A stretch of DNA of 42,073 nt from JAZRPG01 sp045649105 (lineage in GTDB: Bacteria > Bacillota > Clostridia > Oscillospirales > JAAYXM01), in contig JAZRPG010000015.1 of NCBI GenBank assembly GCA_045649105.1, positions 1-42,073 of the forward strand, in the 5' to 3' direction. The position numbers and the translations under genes are program-made. Shown here in pieces: positions 32,400-39,163 of this stretch (the first letter of the stretch is position 1; each line of letters begins with the position of its first letter). The notes under the pieces are model-generated. The model was given only the letters and a program-made list of their open reading frames with translations. It was not told the origin of the DNA and ran no database searches.

Positions 32400-33656
32400 T
32401 CACCACTTTATACCGGTATATCCCATAGCCTTTAACTCCGCCACGGAAATAATTCTTTCGATTTCCTGTACCGTTTCTTTTTTCTTCAGCCATATACCGA
32501 TGAATCCGCGGAGATTACGCCCGGTGTAATGACTTTTTCCTCCCGGAGCATAGAACTGTGTGCTCCCGCCTCCGTCAAGGTTAATTGCATTATGCGCACC
32601 TGCAGATTTCAACGCCGTCCGAAGCTCAGAGATTGTCATATCGTTTTTTCCGTCCGGAACAAGAGCAATATAAACATTGCCGGCACCATCAACTCCGAGC
32701 GCCGTCCTTCCTCTGCTCCCGGACACTGCTCCCGGCTCTGCGCTTTCCGCAATTCCGTTCTTTATAAGCACAGGGTATGCCCCGACATAATCCCTTGCAT
32801 TAATGTTGTTTTTATAGCAAAATACCGCCTTTTTGTTGTCAGGAAACGCTATCCCGTAATTTTCCGAAAGCTTATGCACCTTTCCGCCACAAACGACATC
32901 ACTTGCAGCTTCTCTGCTGTTAAACTCAAACAACTCTGCATTGAAGAGATAATCCGGCTCTCTGCCCCGCTCGCCTGAAATCCTCGTATATGCACTTTTT
33001 ATGCTTTCATTCCCGTTCTTGCCGTAAAAATATCCGATATACTCAATTTCATCTGCCGGAACTTTATATATCCGTCCGTCGGAAGATTCCTGTGCCGGTC
33101 TCTCCTCCACTGCCAAGCCATACCCGCGGGCAATTCCACGGGCTATGGCATCTGCCACAGCGACCTTGTTGGCAAGATACAGCCTGACATCATCTGCATC
33201 GGACAAGAAACAGATTTCAATAAGCGCATAGCTCCTTTTCTGCTTCACCTTGCAAACATTCATTACAAGCAAATCTTCCTTATCGTCCCTTACTTTTCTG
33301 TTTGTAAAACCAAGCGACTCAAGCTCTTTTAAAATATTTTCTTCCGCAGTCCTTATCTTTTCAGTTTTATGTACATAAATTTCAGTGCCGGTTGTTTCTC
33401 CGTCCTCAGGTGTTTTCGAAGAGTTAAAATGCACCTCCAGAACATAGTCATACAGTCCGAAATTATAGCTGTTTCCCGCGCGCAGGTATTGGCACATACT
33501 CTTCTGCATATTATATACATCCGTCTGTATGCCTCGCGCAATCAGACTTTTCTGAAGCAATGTTACCTGCTCCCGCGCAAGTTCAGCCTCCTCAAGCCCG
33601 TTCTGTACCGTCCCCGGGTCTCCCTCTCCGTGCCCGGCAATTAAAAGAATTCTCAT
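32400..33656 (-). CDS. Phage endolysin: N-acetylmuramoyl-L-alanine amidase with NAGPA-like domain
   Basis: Residues about 1-180 are an Amidase_3 domain with a plausible zinc set (His9 in AGHGEGDPG, Glu23, His76 in EVHFNSS) and the catalytic Glu147 in LIEICFLSD. It should cut the bond between muramic acid and L-alanine. Residues about 260-395 resemble the phosphodiester glycosidase (NAGPA) domain, seen in RTALGVDGAGNVYIALVPDG and NAINLDGGGSTQFY. The C-terminal tail VAELKAMGYTGIKW resembles a short wall-binding motif. There is no signal peptide, as usual with a holin partner. The start overlaps the holin stop by four bases. The amidase call is firm; the second domain is well supported but its role here is inferred. 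Confidence 0.88.
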   Translation of the reverse strand: MRILLIAGHGEGDPGTVQNGLEEAELAREQVTLLQKSLIARGIQTDVYNMQKSMCQYLRAGNSYNFGLYDYVLEVHFNSSKTPEDGETTGTEIYVHKTEKIRTAEENILKELESLGFTNRKVRDDKEDLLVMNVCKVKQKRSYALIEICFLSDADDVRLYLANKVAVADAIARGIARGYGLAVEERPAQESSDGRIYKVPADEIEYIGYFYGKNGNESIKSAYTRISGERGREPDYLFNAELFEFNSREAASDVVCGGKVHKLSENYGIAFPDNKKAVFCYKNNINARDYVGAYPVLIKNGIAESAEPGAVSGSRGRTALGVDGAGNVYIALVPDGKNDMTISELRTALKSAGAHNAINLDGGGSTQFYAPGGKSHYTGRNLRGFIGIWLKKKETVQEIERIISVAELKAMGYTGIKW

Positions 33657-34084
33657 TCTGCCTCTCCCTCCGACTTTTCCTTCAGTACCTCAATCGCGCG
33701 AATTATAATCTCCGGGAGCGGCACACCCATTAACCCCGCATTTTCAACAATAGATATCGCCTCATTGAATACAAAACCTATAATCGCCGCCGTTCTTATG
33801 TATTCCACTCTAAGCTCAACATCAAGCCTGTGCGCTATAATTACGAAAAGCAGAGTCACGCATTTTTTACAAAGCCCTTTCCACCCTGCCTTCGAGTTCA
33901 AAGCGCCGGTATCTGACTTGTTGCTGTTTTTGAAAACCCCCGCGACAAGAAGCCCCGTAACAAAATCAATAGTCATAAAAATAAGAAGCGTTTCCATGTC
34001 CGACGTCCACCCTCCAAGCAGATTCGCAATAACTCCTCCGAATGCGCCGATGAAAGCGCATATCATTCCCTTAATTTTTAACAT
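33653..34084 (-). CDS. Phage holin (holin 4/toxin-secretion lysis family)
   Basis: The protein has membrane segments ICAFIGAFGGVIANLLGG, LLIFMTIDFVTGLLVAGVF and a later VTLLFVIIAHRL, with the conserved NSKAGWKGLCKK and the ending NAGLMGVPLPE typical of this holin family. It makes the membrane lesion that lets the amidase reach the wall. I prefer ATG at 34084; the upstream GTG at 34096 abuts the GGAGG with no spacer. It lies between terminase and endolysin, translationally coupled to the latter. Confidence 0.92.
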   Translation of the reverse strand: MLKIKGMICAFIGAFGGVIANLLGGWTSDMETLLIFMTIDFVTGLLVAGVFKNSNKSDTGALNSKAGWKGLCKKCVTLLFVIIAHRLDVELRVEYIRTAAIIGFVFNEAISIVENAGLMGVPLPEIIIRAIEVLKEKSEGEAE

Positions 34085-34092
34085 TTCTTTTT

Positions 34093-35406
34093 TCACCCTC
34101 CATAATTAAAAATTTCCTGTAATTGTGTATCATAGCCCGGCGCATCTTCATCATACGCGGCTACCGCAACTGCAGGCGTCGGTCTTCCGGCAACAAAATA
34201 CCGAATGGCATCGGGAGCGTGCGTGAGCTCGTGAGGCTCCCGCGCGACGTCATTCGGATTTTTGCCGTCCATCGCGACACTCGGCAGAGTGCGTATTAAG
34301 TTTAAACAATTTGAAAAAATGCGAAGCGGCGCAATCGTTTCTCCTTGTTCGTTTTTGCATGGCCTCAGCCATTCCTTGAGGTTGTACCAGCCCTGCACAC
34401 GGTCATTGTTCGCGCGGACAAGGCACACGCCGTTTTCTGCAAATATCTCGGCTGCGCTTTTCCCCGTATCCTGTCTTCTGTTCCAGAGGTCAGGCGGCGC
34501 GATGTTTGCGTATATCTCCTCGTCTGTAAGCCTGACAATGCATTTTGCAGCTTCAGATATAATAAGCCCGCTCTGATATATTTCTCTGTATACGTATGCC
34601 CTTCCGTATGCATCGAGCGCTATCCAATACCCCGCAAGCATATCAAGTCCGTAGTCCATAACAAAATACCGTCGCCAATCTTTCGGGATTTCAAACGGTG
34701 CAATAACGTGTATCCCGCGATTCCATTCCGTGAAATACTGTCCGTCAAATATATCCCAGTTTCCGTGAAGCAGCGCCTGCCTGTCCTTTTCAGAGAGCTT
34801 TTCAAGGCGCTTTACATAATCGGGGTCGCTCTCCATCAGAAAAACATTGTCCTGCACCATTGCCGGTATAAATATTTTCCCGTCGTGTTCACAGTTCGGC
34901 GCGCCGATATCAATAAATCTCGACTTCACCCAGGAGTGCCCCACTCCGCCCGGGTTCGTTGAGCTCTTTATCTGCTTCGGGTACCCGTTTGTCCCTCTCA
35001 CGCGAGAGAGCAGATATATGTACATCTGCTCTGTAAAGTGCGTAAGCTCGTCAAAACGGATAACGTCATACTCTGCCGACTGATATTTATATACATCTCT
35101 TTCGCTGTCGCAGTATGCAAAATCAATAATTGAGCCGTTCAAAAACCGTCCCACATGCTTGCTCGCATTATACTTAAATACCTTTCGGGGATATATGTCA
35201 CAAGCTACGCGGATGAGGCTTTTTTCAAGCTCCGGAAATGTCCTTCGCAGTATAAGCTGCTTCGAACGCGGATACTTAAGCGCAAACAAAAAAGCGTCTA
35301 TCAGCTGAGCATACGACTTTCCTCCGCCTGCAGCACCTCCGAACAAAACCTCTGAGGCCTCCGCTTCAATAAACCGTTGCTGCTTCGGCGTGATATCAAA
35401 CTCCAT
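34093..35406 (-). CDS. Phage terminase large subunit
   Basis: The protein shows TPKQQRFIEAEASEVLFGGA followed by the Walker A loop GGAAGGGKS, then YDVIRFDEL as Walker B, KSSTNPGGVGHSW as the coupling region, and VMDYGLDMLAGYWI for the C-terminal nuclease. It is the ATP-driven motor and nuclease that packages DNA through the portal. I prefer ATG at 35406, with GAAGG about 12 bases upstream, over TTG at 35418; this gives 437 residues. It lies next to the holin rather than directly before the portal. Confidence 0.95.
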   Translation of the reverse strand: MEFDITPKQQRFIEAEASEVLFGGAAGGGKSYAQLIDAFLFALKYPRSKQLILRRTFPELEKSLIRVACDIYPRKVFKYNASKHVGRFLNGSIIDFAYCDSERDVYKYQSAEYDVIRFDELTHFTEQMYIYLLSRVRGTNGYPKQIKSSTNPGGVGHSWVKSRFIDIGAPNCEHDGKIFIPAMVQDNVFLMESDPDYVKRLEKLSEKDRQALLHGNWDIFDGQYFTEWNRGIHVIAPFEIPKDWRRYFVMDYGLDMLAGYWIALDAYGRAYVYREIYQSGLIISEAAKCIVRLTDEEIYANIAPPDLWNRRQDTGKSAAEIFAENGVCLVRANNDRVQGWYNLKEWLRPCKNEQGETIAPLRIFSNCLNLIRTLPSVAMDGKNPNDVAREPHELTHAPDAIRYFVAGRPTPAVAVAAYDEDAPGYDTQLQEIFNYGG

Positions 35407-35476
35407 CTTTCGCCACAACCTTCTTTTTTTATGTTATTGCATAGGCTTCACATCATACCCTCCTGTGCCCTTCCAC

Positions 35477-35671
35477 TTACTCTGTTATTGTGTCGGTTGT
35501 TTCCTGAATCGGGGCAGGACAGGCCGCCGCAATTTCCTCTGCCTGTGCTTCTGATATAAAACCTTTTGAGAGGTATGCGGCAGTTAATTCCGTAACTCTG
35601 ACAAAAGGCGTATACCCTTTTTTATATCCGTCTATAATCCCTGATACTAACCATTCTGAAAAATTAAACAT
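35477..35671 (-). CDS. Small phage tail-associated protein (XkdX-like position)
   Basis: The 64-residue protein FSEWLVSGIIDGYKKGYTPF ends in a segment with YLSKGFISEAQAEEIAAAC, the KGFI/SEAQAEEI pattern of the small proteins that follow tail-fibre genes in many Firmicute phages. It has no membrane helix. A strong GGGGGG site precedes the ATG, and the gene overlaps the fibre-like gene by eight bases. Its function is not known; a role in tail or fibre assembly is inferred from position. Confidence 0.75.
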   Translation of the reverse strand: MFNFSEWLVSGIIDGYKKGYTPFVRVTELTAAYLSKGFISEAQAEEIAAACPAPIQETTDTITE

Positions 35672-37517
35672 TATAATCCCCCCCTAATGCAATAATTGCT
35701 TGTGTTAATGTGGTTTTAAGATTATTAAAAGCGTTTGTTGTGTCGGCAAGGTATTCTGCACTGCAAGGAGCATCACATACTATGCTCGTATTGGGATAAT
35801 TCGTATGCAATGCAAGAAGAGCCTGTCCGGCTTCTGTTTCCGTTATGTCTGTTCCCTCTCCGCTTATATTAATCTTTACAGCCCCGTCTGACAGCGTAAC
35901 CGCATCACCGCTTCCGAGTGTGTACGGCACAGTCACCGTTTGCGGCGTTTTATACGGCTCATATTCTGTGGCTCGGGAGCCTGCTTCAATTTGAATATAC
36001 CCATTAACCTCTACTTCTCCATTGGCAGCCCTTGTAAGGTTTAAATAATGCGTGCCGCCCTTAGATAATGTAAATGTTTGAGGTAATTGCTTGCCATTTA
36101 TGGAATCCAAGGTAGTTGTTTCAAATCTTACATTATTTGCAACACCTTCAATGGATATGGTATATGTTCCTGCTCCCAGAAAAAAACCTTCTGCTATTTT
36201 TCGTGTACTGTATGAGGTTGCCGTGCCGCTTGCGGTAATTTTGCCGTTTTCCTCCACATTCCATGTGACACCTCCGCTTATTGATGTGCCGGGTCGGACA
36301 GGAATCAAATTCTTTCCGTGCACTCTGACAGTCGGATTTTTAACGCCAGCAAACCTCAATGTCGGCTTTACCGTTGTACCGGTACCGAAATCAACATATT
36401 TGTCAGAAGTTCCATCGTAAAAATGATTAACAGATAGATTTATAAATCCGGCTTCAGCCTTTTTAATGGTAAACGGCAGTTCTGCTGCCGTTATCTGTAT
36501 TGTCTCAGGTATTGTTTTTCCTTTACTGAAAAGGGCTATATCGAGTCCCGTATTATCCGGCAGACCTTCTACATCAAATATATATGTACCCGCTTCGGCT
36601 TCAGCTCCCATTATCGGATTATTAACATCCGTCATATCAGTTTCAGTAAAACCTATAACAAGTGTTTCGCCCTCATTGATGCCGCCGCTTAATGTGATTG
36701 TCCCGTCACCGTTTGACGCGTATGATACTCCTGATGAACCGCTGCCTTTATGAAAGTCTTCAGGGTTAAGCAGATTTTCACCGATTTCATCTTCATTGTT
36801 TTCTCCATAAATGGAAAGAGAATCAATCGGACTGTCCGTGCTGTCGTATACAACATGTGTTTTTGCCCTTTCAGTGCGGAATTTCACAGCGTCCGCCTTA
36901 CCGCTTGCCACTCTGTCTGTATACTCCGTTGCTTCCTCACGGAGAGCCTCAAGCGCCGCCGCGGTCGCTGTGCTTACCGGCTTGTCCTTATCGGCAGTAT
37001 TGTCCGCATTCCCGAGCCCGATTTGCGCGGCCGTCACTCCGTGCGGATTTTCCGTGTCCTCTTTATGCAGTCGAATGCTCTCCCGTATATCCGCATGCGC
37101 CGTAACGCTTCCGTCATGCGCCACAATACTTCCCGAAGGCTCCGCTCCTGCCTGCTCCGCCGTTACTCCGTGCGGATTCCCCGTTTCCTCTTTGTGCAGT
37201 CGAATGCTCTCCCGTATATCCGCGTGTGCCGTCCCGTTTTCGTCATGCGTCGCAATACTTCCCGAAGGCTCCGCTCCTGCCTGCTCCGCCGTTACTCCGT
37301 GCGGATTTTGTGTGTTTTCTTCATGTTCCTTGCCGCCGTCTGCAATTTCTGACACCGCGTCGACAAGCGCATTGTGCTTTTCCTTTATCTCCTTGTCGCC
37401 TCTTCCGTCAAAAATCGCCTTAAGCTGTTTTGCCGTAAAGCCTTCGTCTGAAGGATAATCGGGCAAGTCTGCCACATTGTCCTCATATGCTGTTATCTTG
37501 TAGTTGTCCAAGCTCAT
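35664..37517 (-). CDS. Phage tail-fibre-like protein with NPHGVTAEQ repeats
   Basis: The 617-residue protein has an N-terminal region (about 1-60) with EGFTAKQLKAIFDGRGDKEIK, then three NPHGVTA[EA]Q elements spaced 43 residues apart, a motif common in phage tail-fibre shafts. Two beta-rich modules follow, each with a pattern like NGDGTITLSG and ENGKITASGTAT that resembles carbohydrate-binding sandwich repeats, and a C-terminal domain of unknown fold. It probably binds the host surface. Its start overlaps the portal stop by four bases, which is unusual since portal and fibre genes are normally far apart. Confidence 0.85.
   Translation of the reverse strand: MSLDNYKITAYEDNVADLPDYPSDEGFTAKQLKAIFDGRGDKEIKEKHNALVDAVSEIADGGKEHEENTQNPHGVTAEQAGAEPSGSIATHDENGTAHADIRESIRLHKEETGNPHGVTAEQAGAEPSGSIVAHDGSVTAHADIRESIRLHKEDTENPHGVTAAQIGLGNADNTADKDKPVSTATAAALEALREEATEYTDRVASGKADAVKFRTERAKTHVVYDSTDSPIDSLSIYGENNEDEIGENLLNPEDFHKGSGSSGVSYASNGDGTITLSGGINEGETLVIGFTETDMTDVNNPIMGAEAEAGTYIFDVEGLPDNTGLDIALFSKGKTIPETIQITAAELPFTIKKAEAGFINLSVNHFYDGTSDKYVDFGTGTTVKPTLRFAGVKNPTVRVHGKNLIPVRPGTSISGGVTWNVEENGKITASGTATSYSTRKIAEGFFLGAGTYTISIEGVANNVRFETTTLDSINGKQLPQTFTLSKGGTHYLNLTRAANGEVEVNGYIQIEAGSRATEYEPYKTPQTVTVPYTLGSGDAVTLSDGAVKINISGEGTDITETEAGQALLALHTNYPNTSIVCDAPCSAEYLADTTNAFNNLKTTLTQAIIALGGDYNV
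37042..37310. repeat. 129-bp direct repeats in the fibre-like gene
   Basis: GTGCGGATT, which encodes part of the NPHG motif, recurs at 37041, 37170 and 37299, exactly 129 bases apart. Long stretches between copies are nearly identical, so the array is prone to length change by recombination. Confidence 0.85.
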
Positions 37518-39148
37518 TTTACATTACCCCCTATATCCTGCATAAGCGAGGCCTCCGCACCCTGCATGGTCTGCTGTGCCTGTGCCGCCTGCTGTTGCTG
37601 TTTTATGTTTTCCCTGAGCGTTTTAACTATCTTTGCCTTGTTCTTTATAAACTTGTCGGGGATTGATTCGAGATATGTAATCGCATCGGGAACAATCCCC
37701 TTCGCCAGAAGATTGTCCGCCGTCTGAATCTGTGTGAGCTCGCTCCAGTATGACGACTGTCCTATCTCAATTTTCATGTTGTAGTTTGCATCGCTCAGTG
37801 TTGAGAAATCGTGCACTCCCTCGAAAGTCGCGCCGTCGTATGTTATGTTTATCGGCCGTGTTCCGTAGTCCGCGCGGATAATATCGATAATTATCCTCAC
37901 GCATTCTTCCATAAACCTGAAATACTCAAGTCTTTGTATTTCAAGCGGCATCGCGGCGGCATTCTGCGTTGCAATAATTGCAGATGTGTTGTCCGGCCTT
38001 ACGTTTCCGAGCGCAGAATCATTCGCGCCCATATATTCCGCCGTGTGCTGCATAAGCCCGTTTATAATGTTCATCATCTGCGGTGACATGTTGGCGCCGC
38101 CTGAAGCGGAAGCAATCGCCTCGTTAGGATTCCCTATAACTCCTATAGCCTGTCCCACCTTGTTGTTCCAGGAAGGAATCTTTGTTGCATCATAGAGCAT
38201 TTTCTGTATAGCTCCGGTTTTCGCCCAGTGTATGCTCATGGCGTAGAGCTGATTTATGCATATCTGATTCGGAATCGTCTGCGAAACAGCGCTCATGCCG
38301 TGGTATGAGTTTTTTATCTCCTCCCACACCATATTTGCTATCGGATAGCGTTCATACTTCGTGTCCCACTCCTCACGAAGCACTACATCCTTCGTCGTCT
38401 TAATTGCATGAACGCTGCCGTTTTCGCGCCAGAGCTTTGTTATGACCGTGCAGAGTTCCCTGCTCCCGCTCTCCTTGTATGTGTATATGTCCGAATCATT
38501 GTCAGCGTGAATCTGCGAAATCTCGTCTTCAGTCTTCCCGCGTCTTTTAGCCTCCTCGCGCACATCGGCCAGAATACACGGTGTTGCTATTATTATGTAC
38601 GGCTGCTTCTGAACCTCGTATTTGTACGGATTCCCGAAAATAACGCTTGTGTTGTCAATAACCTCGGAGACGATTCCGCCTCTCGCGCCGTTTCCCGCGT
38701 CTATCCCCTCATCGAAATAAAAGTACATATACGAATCGCCGTCAACCGCCGCATTCCTTACTATCTTTCGCGCCTGTGCTTTTATATTACAGCGCTCAAT
38801 CGTCTTGTCCACCTCGGTTTCAATCGTCCTCGCATCGAGCTCCTCTTTTATGACCTCCGTCGGTCCGCTGCCGTCTCCCGCTTCCATCTGCATTTTCGTT
38901 TTCTTATACGGCTCAAGAAGTATACCTACATCATCGGATACAAGCATTGCTATAAAATAACTTACGACGCGCCTTGTTACATTAAGAACAGGCTTCGGCA
39001 GGTCAGGGGCATTAAGCCCCTCCCACTGCTTGCCGATGAAAAAGTTTTCGCACTTTTTCACGGTCTCGTATAAATCAATCGACTTGTTGTAGCTCTTGCC
39101 GCGGCCGAACTCTTCCCAAATCTCCGTTGCCGTCTTTTTTATATCCAT
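37514..39148 (-). CDS. Phage portal protein (P22/podovirus type)
   Basis: The 544-residue protein begins FGRGKSYNKSIDLYETVKKC and ENFFIGKQWEG, with PVLNVTRRVVSYFIAMLVSD, then the stem and wing regions and MQHTAEYMGANDSALG. The C-terminal part is rich in glutamine (QQQQAAQAQQ). It fits the portal proteins of podovirus-like phages, which form a dodecameric ring at one capsid vertex and bind the terminase. GGAG lies seven bases before the ATG. It follows the giant protein by 15 bases. The scaffold and capsid genes are not next to it. Confidence 0.9.
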   Translation of the reverse strand: MDIKKTATEIWEEFGRGKSYNKSIDLYETVKKCENFFIGKQWEGLNAPDLPKPVLNVTRRVVSYFIAMLVSDDVGILLEPYKKTKMQMEAGDGSGPTEVIKEELDARTIETEVDKTIERCNIKAQARKIVRNAAVDGDSYMYFYFDEGIDAGNGARGGIVSEVIDNTSVIFGNPYKYEVQKQPYIIIATPCILADVREEAKRRGKTEDEISQIHADNDSDIYTYKESGSRELCTVITKLWRENGSVHAIKTTKDVVLREEWDTKYERYPIANMVWEEIKNSYHGMSAVSQTIPNQICINQLYAMSIHWAKTGAIQKMLYDATKIPSWNNKVGQAIGVIGNPNEAIASASGGANMSPQMMNIINGLMQHTAEYMGANDSALGNVRPDNTSAIIATQNAAAMPLEIQRLEYFRFMEECVRIIIDIIRADYGTRPINITYDGATFEGVHDFSTLSDANYNMKIEIGQSSYWSELTQIQTADNLLAKGIVPDAITYLESIPDKFIKNKAKIVKTLRENIKQQQQAAQAQQTMQGAEASLMQDIGGNVK

Positions 39149-39163
39149 ATCGCTTCTCCTTTC

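Noticed and set aside
37042..37310. CRISPR array
   Set aside because: The 129-bp units are in-frame coding repeats, with no short repeat-spacer pattern.
36750..37458. Long plus-strand open frames opposite the fibre gene
   Set aside because: They mirror the repeated, GC-biased codons of the fibre gene, have no ribosome binding sites and resemble no family.
35664..37517. Diversity-generating retroelement target in the fibre gene
   Set aside because: No reverse transcriptase gene or template repeat is visible in the window.
38408..39073. 221-residue plus-strand open frame opposite the portal gene
   Set aside because: It is an antisense shadow of the portal gene, with no start signal or recognisable domain.
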